DNA of 64,000 nucleotides, from NCBI GenBank assembly GCA_038373885.1, contig JAWZYV010000058.1, positions 431,600-495,599 of the forward strand. The letters run 5' to 3'. This document shows, in pieces, positions 45,770-57,101 of the stretch. Position 1 is the first letter of the stretch, and every line of letters starts with the position of its first letter. This stretch comes from Cheiracanthium punctorium. Taxonomy: Eukaryota; Arthropoda; Arachnida; Araneae; Cheiracanthiidae. The notes beneath the pieces are model-generated. The model saw only the letters and a program-made list of their open reading frames with translations. It ran no database searches and was not told the origin of the DNA. Position numbers and translations under genes: made by a program.

Positions 45770-45929
45770 TACACTGCAAAAAATAATCTTAAAAATACAG
45801 AACTATTCTGTCATTTTTCAACAGAAAAAAATTTTAACAGAATTTAACCATGCTTTCCACGTAAACTTGCTATATTTTATGTTATAAAACGGGTTTTGGA
45901 ATAACTTTGTAGTTTAACGACGTTTATCT

Positions 45930-46046
45930 GTAGCTGTGGCAGCCGGTCCGGTGCTGCGAACCAAACACAAACAACCATTTACGATCCGTGACGACGTGAA
46001 TGTGAAACGCTTGAGGATCCGTAAAGAATTGAAGGTGATTTTAAAG
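45930..46046 (+). other. Exon-like segment ending in AAG|GTAATG
   Basis: It is clearly GC-richer than its surroundings and open in one frame: AVAAGPVLRTKHKQPFTIRD, then DVNVKRLRIRKELKVILK, directly followed by a splice-donor-like GTAATG. There is no ATG in that frame after the upstream TAA, so it would be an internal exon, with a possible acceptor TTATCTGTAG at 45924-45933, or untranslated. The basic peptide is not recognised. Confidence 0.4.
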
Positions 46047-48066
46047 GTAATGTTTTTTTAATTTTTACTTATATTTTCTGAAATCTTTCTGCTAAGAAAT
46101 ATTACTTTTTCAAAAAAACTCATGCTTTAAAACATAACGACGTGTATTTTAAAGCCGTTAAGCCTAATGTTTACACGTAACCTATTTCTCTATTAAAACA
46201 ATTAGTAAAGCCTGGATAAATTTAATTTTCTCGGTTTCTAATCATTACTCTCATTTTATTGAAGTATTGTACAGAAACAGTTAAATAGATATTAGACTTA
46301 TGAAGTTTAAGAACGGCACTGTTCGACAAAACCACTGTCGGTTTTGCATTGTTTACGTTTTTTTCCGTATCGGTGTATGGGCAATTACGATTGCAAAGTT
46401 AAAATAATTTGTGATTATATTCAATTCCTGCTACTCTAGTCATATTTTTTATATATACCTGTAAAAAACAAACAGAAAAACACTAATTTTCAATTTTAAA
46501 ATTAAAGCAATGATACGATTTGAGATTCATACGCCACCGGGATTAAAAATTAGCTCATAAATTGCCAGAGAAATCTCATGGCAAGTTTAGTTTTTCTTTA
46601 AAAACCTGAAAAATAGAGCTTTAAGTTGGAATATTTTATATTTTCCCACTTATATTTTCTGTTTTCTAGCATTCATCACTGAATAATAATAACAATAAAA
46701 AGCTTTAACGAGTTTTGCTTTTATTATAAGCTTAGTACTTTTATTTAAGACAAATATTCCATTGTTGGGATAAATTCCTTAAGCGGGGGCAGTGTAGAGC
46801 TAAGTGTTTTGGTTATGTTCAATTTGTTTTATATTGCATTTGAAATATGTTTAGAAATGTTTTAAGAAGGTCCTTAGATAAGTGTATTGTAGTTTTGGTT
46901 TTATATTTTCTTATATATAGACGTTGAAGACAAAAATAATGTTGCCAATTAAACCTGCCTCCGCTTACGGAATTATTCCCCCATTGTTTATGCTTAATAA
47001 TGCTCGGTTTTACTTGTATTAATACTGTTTAGTAAATGGAGTTGTTTACCATTAACTTTGTGTACAGACAATCAGTATAACCTTGTTTTACTAACAAAAG
47101 TTGTCCCCAATTTCATAGGTGCACTATGAAAAGTTCTACAGACCTTTTACAAGTCAGGGGTTGATCCAGGAATTTTTTTCCAGTAAAATACATTTTGTTA
47201 AAATAATTGATAAAACAGGTTAAGTGACAGTGAAGTGCTGTTATAATTTATTGCATTTTTATAAAGGGCCATATTAATCGTTTGCAATTTTGTGATGAGG
47301 CTGCAATACAAACCCAATTATCGTATGCATTGAACCCTGCAATTGGTGTATTGATATCAAGAGATGTATTACCTATGTAATTAAATTTGAAATTTTGAAA
47401 AAAAAAACCATTTAAGTTTTTCAGTTGGGATTTTTTGGGTTGAACAAAATCCTGTCAATCGATAAAGTGTTTTTGGTACTTACGTATTGCCCCGCGGTCC
47501 GCAAAGACGAGCAATTTTTTTTCGCCAAGAGAAATGCCGGGTATGAAATTATCAATGGTTTTGAATACGATTGGCAACTCATTTGACGGAAAAATAGTTT
47601 GGCAGGATAATACGTTAGTACCGTGTTTTTTTAAAAACTCATTTCACCCTTGAAATAATTTTTGACTTTTTATATGCAGAATTTAATATGGAACTGTGTT
47701 TGATTTAATGAATTAACATTATTTATGCTAGAAGCATTGCTGCCAACATGTAAGGTTTAATGTAAGAAATTGATTACATTGTAAGATTATTATAAATCTA
47801 ATTGGCATTGTTGTAAGATTTTTAGAAAGAAGTGTTTTTATTCAACAAAATTTTTAAAAACATAATTTTTTAAACTTTGGTACCTCAGTCACTAATGTTC
47901 AGCTAAATTATGCTTGTAAATTTATTAAATTGAAAACCGTATGAGATAAAGATATGATTGATTTTTTGCTTATACAGCAGAAACTCCATTTTCTCTCTAA
48001 CTTGTCATAGATACCACCATTTATTAATAGCTTAAATGTAAAATGTGTAAATTTAACTAATGTTTT
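46047..48066. other. AT-rich interior of the giant element
   Basis: No recognised gene was found. A modest open stretch with less AT bias lies at about 47490-47660 (IAPRSAKTSNFFSPREMPGM), without family resemblance. Confidence 0.4.
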
Positions 48067-48875
48067 TTATAAATGTATGCTTTTGATACACAGAAATCTA
48101 AGTAATAATAAGAATGAAACTGTGTTTGTGGGTTTAGACCATATACAAATCCACAAAAACGGACCAATCAGCCTGAAATTTTGCACAGATGTGTAAAATA
48201 ATATAGAGTAAATGATAGTCCACTTTAAAACTTTAAAAGTCCACCCGTTCCCAGAGTTTGAGATTTTTTTATGCTTTTCGTAATTGTAACCCTCATTCCC
48301 ATAGTGAAAAACGTGTGAAATGAGCATCGTGGTTGTCATGTGTTGCAATTTTGTCGAATAAAATGTTTTCAATTCTTAAATAAGTAAAAATAAAAGAATA
48401 ATAATGATTTTTTTGTTAGTTTATTTTTGTAAAGTTATTTTTTTAATTATAATATCATGTGCATGGGAAATCAGAGCAGGAATGACATGTTTTGTATGCA
48501 AAATAATAAGGATTGAAGATTTCCGAGGCTATTATGTAAAATTTGTTAGTTTGGCAAAAGATAAAATGGCTGATATGCCGATTTTGAGAAAGTAAGTTCT
48601 AGTGGTTTGCACAGTTTTAGGCTTAGCGCAATGTACTGAGAGCTTAAGGAAATAGCATTTTTGAAAATAAGTGTATAGGTTTTAGTAGAATCCAGCGTTA
48701 AATTTTAACTATCTGATCAGAAATAATGCAGTTATTAAGGGATTTCAAGCGATCTATCTTCAGAATTCTCACCAAATTCAGTAAATTGATTTAAGTTGGG
48801 GGAATTCCGCCAAATTTCAGAGAATTGAAATCTTTGCATTTAGTACATCAGAGTTAATGATAAAACTCGTTATAG

Positions 48876-50848
48876 GGGGATTCTTCGGTTACCGGGTGTC
48901 GTCGCCAAGCGGTGATGAGTCGCCAAGATTGGAGTTTGGTCGAAAGTTTGTTTACTTTAGCTTTAGAGTCCGATGTCCGTTGTAACCTGTGTGGATTGAG
49001 TTGAGGTGTTGGATGATGCTGTTGTTTGGAAGAAATTGGTTGGTTGTTGCGTTGAACACTATTGTGATGTTTGTTAAGCGAATTTTCTGATTGGCTGACG
49101 GTTTTTAACTGTAACCGGTGATCGGAACTTTTAAAAGGGGGATGTTTTGAGCTTGTTTTGTCATTTTTAGTTTAGTTTGCTGTGGGGTACGTGAGTTATT
49201 TGTCCGGAACATTTTATGAAATTTTGACATATTAAAGAACCTCGTCTGCTTTTTAGAATTTTAGTGAATGGTTTTAATGTTTTGGATTGTGTGGTTTTAG
49301 AAATTTTATGATGCATCCGTTGTTGGTAAATTTTAGTATTTTTAGCATGTTTTTGATTTTAGAAAGTGATGAAAAGGTATTGGATTTTTTAATTGATGTG
49401 GGTTTAATCCCGGCAAGGACGAGTGTTTTTTTTTTTTTTGTGATTTGTGTGGTTCGGAAATGGCTTGTTGGAATGATAGTGGAAGGAAGGTGGGCTATCG
49501 ATTTGTTTGCAAGAATAGAAAAAAGAGTAAGTGTTCCGGAACTTTAGATCCCTTAAGTAATACTTTTTTTGAGAAAACTCGCATTAGTATAAGAGATATA
49601 TTGGCTATTATTTTTTGCTTTGTTATGAAACTTCCGATTTCGTTTACATTAACTGAAATTAATTCTTGGCGTGCAAGGAGGGGGGAAAAGGGTATGTCGT
49701 CAGGTACGGCTACTGATTATTTTTCGTTTTGTCGCGAGGTTTGCGAAGTCGTTGTTTCACATGAAGATAAGAAGTTGGGGGGTCCTGGGAAGACTGTTTC
49801 TTTGGATGAGACTTTTTTGACTAAGCGGAAATATTGCAAAGGTAGAATTTACGAATCTAGTAAAATAGTTGTATTTGGAATTTATTGTAGGGAAGATAAA
49901 GAGGGTTTTTTTTTTTGAAGTTGATAGTAAAAGTAAGCAGGAATTATGGCCATATGTTAAGAGCTTTGTTCACCCTGATACGTCGATTATTTGTACAGAT
50001 AGTGCGCCACAGTACAGGGGGGTTGAAAAAATTTTTAATCAAGCAGTTCATAAGACAACTAACCATTCGAAGGGGGAATTTGTATCAAAAGAAGACGTTA
50101 AAAATACCATAAATGATATCGAGAACCAAAATAAGCATTTTAAAAGTTTGTTAAAAGTAAGGAGGCCTAAAAACACCCTTTTTCAGTTTATGGCATTATA
50201 TTTTTATAGACGTACCCAACTTAATAAATTTTTAACAAACGGAGAAAAAATATTTCAATTTTTGAGTGACATAAAGAGGGTATATCCAGGACCCAGGAAA
50301 GAAGGGTTGAAAATGAGAAAATTTATTGTTCCAACGGTAAAATCGGAAAATATAGAAGGAGTAATTACTGCAGGTTGTAGTAAGGATCCTGAAATTGATG
50401 TAGAAGAAATTGAAGAAAGTGATTGGGAACAGTACTGAAATTTTTGGGGATGGGGGGTTTAGTTTGCTAAATTTGTATTTTGAGGGGGGTTTTTTGTACG
50501 AAGAATGTGCTTTTCATGTTAGTTTTTGTAAGTTTAAAAGGTAATTTAAGTAGTTGTTTAGCGTAGTTTCGTGGTTCGAATATTACATTTTGTGAGTTTA
50601 TTTTGGAGTGGGAAAGGAACTCATGTACCCCACAGCCAATTTTTTTTTTGTATGCATTTACTGGAATATTTGAATCAGTGTTTTGGTTGTGATGGTGAGT
50701 GAATATTTTATGTATTTATTGTTTAGTAAAACTGTGTTTCGCTCGCGGAAAAATTTGGCGACCAAAAAAAAAAACACGCCAAATTACGGGAGTTGGCGAA
50801 AAAAAAATCGCCAAAAAAATAGCCGACACCCGCTAACCGAATTTTTCC
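48876..50848 (+). mobile_element. Merlin DNA transposon (1973 bp) with 8-bp target duplication
   Basis: The ends are inverted: TTCGGTTACCGGGTGTCG on the left (48884 on), and TTCGGTTAGCGGGTGTCG reading in from the right end. It is flanked by CGTTATAG (48868-48875) and CATTACAG (50849-50856), diverged forms of CATTATAG. CATTATAG is found uninterrupted at the same place in Helitron H1 (1107-1114). Merlin elements make 8-9 bp duplications. It contains the transposase described next. Confidence 0.85.
49308..50438 (+). pseudogene. Merlin (ISXO2/IS1016-type) transposase, two homopolymer frameshifts
   Basis: Single exon. The N-terminus carries a zinc-ribbon-like CDLCGSEMACW and later Cys residues (KNRKKSKCSG). 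The catalytic region follows with VSLDETFLTKRKYCKGR (Asp at 49804-49806), SIICTDSAPQYRGVEK (Asp at 49998-50000), TTNHSKGEFVS, and NDIENQNKHFKSLL (Glu at 50121-50123). This is the DDE triad and NHS/IE pattern of Merlin and the ISXO2 domain. The frame changes only twice, in the T-runs at about 49427-49439 and 49906-49916. Everything else is open to the stop at 50436-50438. It would cut and paste the surrounding element. It is either just inactivated, or intact with homopolymer length errors in the assembly. Confidence 0.88.
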
Positions 50849-51079
50849 CATTACAGTTTATAATTTTTAAAATGCTGCTACTTTTCAAATGAATGCCTGC
50901 TTTACTTTATGGTGATCGAACCATATAAGTGACAGATATATCTCATTTTGATTGCTGTTAAGTCGATGCTTCGAATGATTCCCTGAAAAAAATCTTGCAA
51001 AATGGTGTATGTTGGCACTTTGGCGAGCCTTAGATTTGAAATTGGATATTATTTGAGACTGATATATATAACACTGGTT

Positions 51080-51714
51080 GCATGTCCCCACTTGCTAGCG
51101 GGGTGTATCATATATATTTTCCTCTCACATTTGAACACTCTCATAAATAATAACAATCTGTCTTATGACAAATTTAGGTATGTTGATCATTTATGACTTT
51201 CTTTTACAGATGTTGATAAAATTTGTATTTCCATTAATCAGCTTATAAAAATCATAACTGATTTTCATACTATGAAAAAAGATTTCTAAATAACTTGCTT
51301 TGATTTTTATTTAATAAAATTGATATTTATAATTAACTGTATTGTAAGGATAAACATTTAATCTTTAGTTGATTTTTATTGTGTTCTGTAAGATTTTCAA
51401 TAACGGAATGTTGGTAGGTATGTAGGAGGAAGAAACAAATAATTTTGATTGTAGTAATGCTTTAGACACTTAATAATTATTTTTTTCTTGTGATTACCTG
51501 AAAATTCTTGAAAAATCATCCTAAGGAATTCTTTTCTTTTAAGAAACAAATATAATCCCAGAAATTGTTATTAATACCAAAATAACAGCCCCAAGTGTAA
51601 AAAACTGATCGTTTATGATATCACTGCTTGATTTGCTCTTGTGCAATACCTTTAAATTTTTTGTGGCCTACTGTCTGCAAGTGATTTTTATACCTGTGTT
51701 TTAACATGCATAGG
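51080..51714. other. AT-rich interior, no gene seen
   Basis: No coding or repeat signal was recognised. Confidence 0.4.
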
Positions 51715-51888
51715 GGGAAGTGTCCTGCGATTTGATGGCTCAATCAGATAAAGCTTCTTTCTAGTAATGCAACGTCAACTGTAATTGACACAGGACATCT
51801 CTACACTGGTGAATTTGGTAGGCTGAATACTGAACAGATATTTGGCCATATTCAGCTAAATAATTTCAGAACGAAGAGAAAAAAGGTA
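51715..51888 (+). other. Exon-like segment with acceptor and donor
   Basis: It is preceded by AACATGCATAG and followed by AAAAAG|GTATTTT. The second part is open and protein-like: ATSTVIDTGHLYTGEFGRLN, then TEQIFGHIQLNNFRTKRKK. The first part reads in another frame (EVSCDLMAQSDKASF) before a TAG, so a one-base shift or a downstream acceptor (CTCAATCAG at 51745-51753) is needed. The product is not recognised. Confidence 0.35.
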
Positions 51889-52511
51889 TTTTTAACAGAT
51901 TTTTAAATGTATTTACAAATAATATTGCTTAGTTATACTTTAATATGTTAATTTCATATTATAAAATATCCTAAGTCATTGAATTTTAAGATGAGTGAAA
52001 AATAATCTCTAATATATTTAATAATATTACAGAAATGCAGACTTTTCTACTGGGTAACACTACTTGACATGGTTTTCTACTTTTCTTTATCGGGTGGGGT
52101 GGGGATAGGAGGATTTTTTTCTGATCCTCAATTAGAAACATAATTTCGAAAAACTGCTAAATATGTTTTGTAAAACTCAAAGCTTGATGCGATTAAGCAT
52201 AGTTACCAGATTAATTACATTTATCATAGCATATTTATTAAATTATTAATATTGCAAAATATAAGTATGCTGCTATTAGTGTTTAACTTTGTAAAAGGTA
52301 TTTTTTCATGAAAGATTTTTTAGTTTTACATATAATATACTGTTGTGTGTTTTACCTATGAATAATATAAAATGAATTTTAATTAATCTTTATTTAGTAT
52401 TTAATTACAAATTTGAAAAGTTATATTTTATTTACAATTAAAATGACAATTAAGGAGAGTATTGATTATGTGTGCATTTTATGCTGAAAGCTTTATATTA
52501 GCTTATACATA

Positions 52512-53435
52512 GTATGATCCAAAAATTCCGGGACTGTGGTTATTCCTGATGATGTGGCGAAAGCAAGTACCTAAAGTTAAATTGCTTGGAAAGGATTCTC
52601 CCAACCTACCCCTACCTGACTGAGTTGATTTATCCCATGTCATGCGGACGAACAGCCTCACAGCTGTTACCTTCCAAAGTCAGTTGTCTTAGCTTGGTGA
52701 CATAAGAAAATTGGCTTTTCTTGAGCAGTGCTGTATCATTAAATTCTGTCAACAGTTAGGTAAGACACCAATAGAGACTTTGGAAATGCTAAGAAATGTG
52801 TATGATGAATCTACCGTAACGAGATCCAAGGTTTATGAATGGCATCTGCATTTTAAAGAGGGCCGAGAATCGTTGGACAATGTTGGCCGACTTTCGACTT
52901 CATGGAATACAGAAAATGTTTCATTGGTGCCTTGAATGTGTTTGAAAAGATCGCCGTCAAACACTTGTAGAAATTGCAGAGTCTAGACACTTATATACAA
53001 GTTGCCAGTGCATTCCAATGGAAGATCTCAACATACACCAAATGTCCCAGCACATTGTCCCTCGATTGTTGATTACTGAACAAAAAGAATAACTAATGAC
53101 AATATTCGGTGATTTAATTGACAAAGTCTATAAGTACCCAGGTTATTCCCATTCCCTTATTCACCCGACTAGCCCTATGTGATTTTTACCTGTTCTCATT
53201 AATTAAAAAAAAATAATACAGGGATGTTGTTTTGTTTCATCAGAAGAGATGAAAGCAGCTTTGCAAAAAACCTTACGGGAGGTTGAGGAAAATGGCTTCC
53301 AGAAATTATACGAACGTTGGCAGAAGTGTATCGTCGCCCAAGGTGACTACTTTGAAAGTGGATGTAGTACTTCGGTGATGTGAACTATTCAGGGTAAAGA
53401 ATTTTACACGTTGTCCCTAAACTTTTGGATCATAC
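52512..53435 (+). mobile_element. Internally deleted mariner element
   Basis: Inverted ends GTATGATCCAAAAATTCCGG (left) and GTATGATCCAAAAGTTTAGG (right, other strand). TA precedes the left end; the right flank has lost the TA. The length is 924 bp against about 1.3 kb for intact mariners. Confidence 0.75.
52711..53382 (+). pseudogene. mariner transposase remnant
   Basis: The N-terminal helix-turn-helix is clear: CIIKFCQQLGKTPIETLEML, then RSKVYEWHLHFKEGRESLDN. Much of the catalytic domain is lost. A trace of the PYSPDLAPCDFYLF motif remains at about 53165-53205 (SPM-DFYLFSLIK across a stop). The C-terminus reads EEMKAALQKTLREVEENGFQ, then LYERWQKCIVAQGDYFESG, matching the conserved WxxCIxxxGDYFEG end of mariner proteins, with a stop at 53380-53382. 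It is inactive. Confidence 0.85.
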
Positions 53436-53952
53436 CTCATATTAAGCTTTTGGTAATTTCGTATGCAGAGATCATGCTGAAGTGCTATAGCGTATATTGT
53501 AAACTCTTTTTTTTTTCTTTCTTCTGAATCGCTGGGTTCCAGAACCGCCTTTTTTAAATCCTTAATCATACTTGTGAACCCCTCTTTATGCCTATGTTAG
53601 ACTTGTAAATGCTTTCATTATTTTGTTACATTATCTAAAAAGGAAAAATGTCAGCGAAAGACTCCGTAAGTCCCTAGAACTTATACACAGAGAATGCTGT
53701 GGCTTTTTTAATTTATATGTACAGTCAACTCCGGATATAGAGAACTTTCAGCTATAGTGAACACATTTCCTTAGTCCTGACTCACATACATTAGAAATGC
53801 ACATAGCATTTTTCAGTTTTAATGAACCACGACTTCCGTTATAGTGAACTTAAAAATTTTTGGACAGATGGGGTAATGTTGTTCTATTCCCACGAAGAGT
53901 GTCTCTTTAGTGTTCAAGTAGAGAGAAAGATTATCACGCTCCTGTTCCGAAA
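53436..53952. other. Possible Tigger-like left end
   Basis: TACAGTCAACTCCGGATATA (about 53725) looks like a pogo/Tigger terminus. A partner with GGATATAGTGAACG occurs at about 55088, but no clean right end was found. Not delimited. Confidence 0.3.
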
Positions 53953-53954
53953 TA

Positions 53955-54695
53955 CAGTGGTCCTTACTTATTCCAGTTACATCGAAATGGATTGAAACTG
54001 GCTGGAGTAACCGAAATCCGAAATAAACGGCGGGACCAAAGTAAAAGTAAGAGACACAAAGAATGAAATATTTAAGATAAAAAAATTTGTGAATTAAATC
54101 AAAATATATAAACTATATTATTCAATAGTTTGGCATATGAACATATTTATTTAAGAATAAAGAAAAAAAAAATAACTATTACAACTTCTTGGGGGGGAAA
54201 TCTGAGATTAAAGGCTGTTTTAAGGGTATATTGTATTTTAGCGCAAACTGAATTTAACTTAGTGATGAAAAGAGGTAACCATTTACGTTGTTCTCCTCAA
54301 ATGCTCTACATAAAATGTTTGTAGTGTTCAGCGAATCTACTCATGTGGTTCAGGTGCACACCATTGTCATCATCATCGGGTGCCTGATTCGTTCAGGGTG
54401 TCAAATTGATCATTATTTTTATTAAAATTCTATTAAGTGTATTAACAATTGTTTTGATTGAATTATTGTAACACCTCCACACAAATATGAGTCATCTTTG
54501 ACTGGCTGACCCTAAAAGCTAATTGCGTCGAAATTTTACCTAATCTCCAGATTACTTAACTGGATAAAGCAGCACTCACTACCGAGGTAAACAGTGGACA
54601 GTGCTGTTTGGCCATTTTGTTCTGTTCATAACAATTTTGACCAGAATAAGCGGCTCACAGGATAAACCACTAACCTAAATAAGTGGTGACCACTG
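53955..54695. mobile_element. pogo/Tigger-like non-autonomous element, 741 bp
   Basis: The left end is CAGTGGTCCTTACTTATTCC; the right end from the other strand is CAGTGGTCACCACTTATTTA. TA flanks both sides (53953-53954, 54696-54697). CAGTG termini with TA duplication are typical of Tc1/mariner-pogo elements. The open frame inside is short and unrecognised. Confidence 0.7.
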
Positions 54696-54697
54696 TA

Positions 54698-55612
54698 CAG
54701 GTGAATTGCCAGTGTCTAGACTAAGTTGATTATATTGAACAAGGGGGGGAGGGGGTCATAACTTTTTCAATGCTGCAATCCATCCTATCCTTTAAAAGCA
54801 TTCATTAACAAAAGTGAACTAAAAGTTGAAATTTTGTCTTGACTTAAGACGATTTCATTTTCCATCCTCAATGAATATATCTTAAAAGCGACAGCTCCTT
54901 TTTCCAACTGAATGGAATATACATTATTTCCATAAATTCGATTAATTGTGTTTATTTTACTTAACTAGTTCTAGACTTATAAATGCAATCCATTATGTTT
55001 GATTTACTTAATAAACATTCAGTACTTGTATAAAATTCTATTTTCTAGTTAAGTATTGTTTTATTGTTATTGGACATCAGAACTTTGGATATAGTGAACG
55101 AACTCCAGAACAAGTGAGATAACGGCTCTTCGCCTTAAATCTCCAAAATCTCGCCCTCCCTGCAGGGGTGACTTCAAATCAAATCAAATTAGTGAACAAA
55201 ATTTGCTGCTCCCCAGAGGCTCACTATAACCAAAGACATAATCATACGGTCGGGAACCTATAGTGTCATAGAGTATAAAAATGAATTTTTTTTTTTTTAT
55301 TTAGGAGTTTGCTGAGCAGGACAGTTCCAATGTCTGTGTGTTACCCATAAGTTTTCACACATGTTACAAATTTTATAAAATTAATAATTAAATATAAAAT
55401 GTTGCAGATAATTATATTTATTGTGTATATGTTCATTTTATAAAAGGATGTAAAGCAAGATAATATTGATACTTGATTTTTCATTGCTGAGTTATGAAAA
55501 AGGAGTTAAAGAAAAGCAGTTTACAGATGTCGCACACATAATGGTGGAATCGTCCAGCAAATTTATCAAATATATTTTAAAATGTATCTGATTTTACTTT
55601 TTCTTTTTTTCA
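54698..55612. other. AT-rich interior, no gene seen
   Basis: It contains only the GGATATAGTGAACG motif noted above and a T-run (55288-55300). Confidence 0.4.
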
Positions 55613-55730
55613 GGAAATGTATCAATTTACTTGCAGAGAGAAGTCCTGTGTATCTGTATTGCCTTACTTATGAATGTTTAGAAAAGATAATTTGTAATGT
55701 ATATACTACTTTTCTAAAATAAAATACTTT
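55613..55730 (+). other. Terminal-exon-like segment with AATAAA
   Basis: A strong acceptor (TTTTTCTTTTTTTCAG, ending about 55613) precedes EMYQFTCREKSCVSVLPYL and a TGA. AATAAA follows about 50 bp later (about 55718-55723). This is the architecture of a last exon with a polyadenylation signal. Phase 0 agrees with the donor at 51888. No family recognised. Confidence 0.4.
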
Positions 55731-55799
55731 ATGGCATATATAATTTGTTGAAAACTTTTACTAAGAAAACTTTTTTTCGTCTGTTTTAACTTTTTGAGC

Positions 55800-56478
55800 A
55801 TGTATCTGTGTGTGTATGAGTGAACACGATAGCTCCTAAATGGTGCATTCGATTGAGAAAACGTTATTGATTTTGGTGTATATATGATTTAAAATTTTTT
55901 ACAGGGCTACAAAAAAAATTTATGGCCTATGGATAGAAATTCTTCATTTCTATCTATAGGCCTAAGTGTGTTAGTGTCTGAAGTGTGCTGGTGTCAAAGT
56001 GTGCTAGTGTCTGAATGATGCATTCAATTGAGTGCTAATTGGTTATGTATGTTATAGGTTTCGATCACATGACCTGCATAGATTTTGATGTGCATAGAGC
56101 TGATAATTTGTTCATGGGCAGTGATCCATCTAGGATTTTTTCAGATGAGTAAAAATACTCCTTAACCTTTTTAGAAGTATTTTCTGTTCCAAACAAGTAA
56201 TTAAAACAACGAACATGCTAAATTTTCAAATACATAATTAAATAGCATTTGACACATAAATAATAACTGATTTTATATCTAGGTACATAAATGTCAATTC
56301 AACAAAAACTAGTACAAAAATTGATTTTTTAAATTTAAAATCAGCAAATCATAATTATTTATCAAAATATACCTAATTTTATATGGAAAAACAATGTGTA
56401 AAAACACACATTCCGAAATTTCTGAGTTGTGAAATATTCACATCTAGAGGTGTTGTTGCGATCACTGTTCACGGGGTT

Positions 56479-56513
<35 letters not shown>

Positions 56514-56930
56514 CTCATACATAACGGCCTACAGATGCAAATCATTTATAGTGCGCTAGTGCCTAAATGGTGCATTTTAATAAAAGTTCATAGGTCACAG
56601 TCACACAACCTGTATAGATTTTGGTGTGGGTAGAGCACAGATGTTTTGTACAGTGCTACGAAATATTCTTATACATTATGGCACAAATTCTTGAAAGTGT
56701 AGTAGCATCTAAAGAGTGCTTGCTCAATTAGGTACGCATATTATTGGTCACTGTCTTGCACACTGTATAGATTTTAGTATGCGGAGAGCTTGCAGTTTTT
56801 TTTCATTTTTATAGGGCTACAAAAAATTATTCTTATACATTGCGGCCTATACACTCAAATTATTTGAAGTACACTAGTGTCTGAATACTACATTTGATTG
56901 AGCTGATTAAATTTATTTAAATGCTTGGTA
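55800..56930. repeat. Diverged tandem repeats of about 200 bp
   Basis: Recurring phrases appear in the same order: GTGCTAGTGTCTGAATG, then TGCATTCAATTGAG, then CCTGTATAGATTTTGGTGTG, then AGAGC, then CAGGGCTACAAAAAA, then TACAT...GGCCTA. At least four partial units can be followed. One unit has an A-run of about 31 bases (56481-56511) right after the GGGGTTGC block. Confidence 0.7.
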
Positions 56931-57026
56931 AGGATCAAGAGTTTGCAAAGTCAGTGGAGTTATTCCAGTTTTTTTCTTAAGTATAAAATGAACTGCTGAA
57001 AGTAAGCTAATAATATTTTTTTCACC

Positions 57027-57101
57027 CTCTCTGAAAACTGTCTCAAACAAATAAAAGGTTCTATAAAGAACCTTTTATTTTGTTTGAGATTCATAGAGAG
57101 G
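57027..57101. repeat. Near-perfect hairpin
   Basis: CTCAAACAAATAAAAGGTTC (57042-57061) pairs with 57068-57088 around the loop TATAAA, with one bulged A. The outer CCTCTCT/AGAGAGG extend it. It could be a small fold-back element; there is no clear target duplication. Confidence 0.8.

Larger units (their letters stand above)
48067..51079 (+). mobile_element. Helitron copy H4, interrupted by Merlin
   Basis: Segments 48067-48875 and 50857-51079 together parallel H1 from before 650 to about 1345, and H2 in reverse. The copy ends at GGTT|GCATGTCC (51079) without the CTAG hairpin end, so it is 3'-truncated. It shows the receiving sequence for the Merlin insertion. Confidence 0.75.

Noticed and set aside
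49287..49547. Short plus-strand frame read as a separate small membrane protein
   Set aside because: It is the N-terminal part of the Merlin transposase, displaced from the rest by a T-run frameshift.
53725..55265. A larger Tigger element enclosing the pogo-like element
   Set aside because: Only the left terminus (CAGTCAACTCCGGATATAG) is plausible; no matching right end with TA was found.
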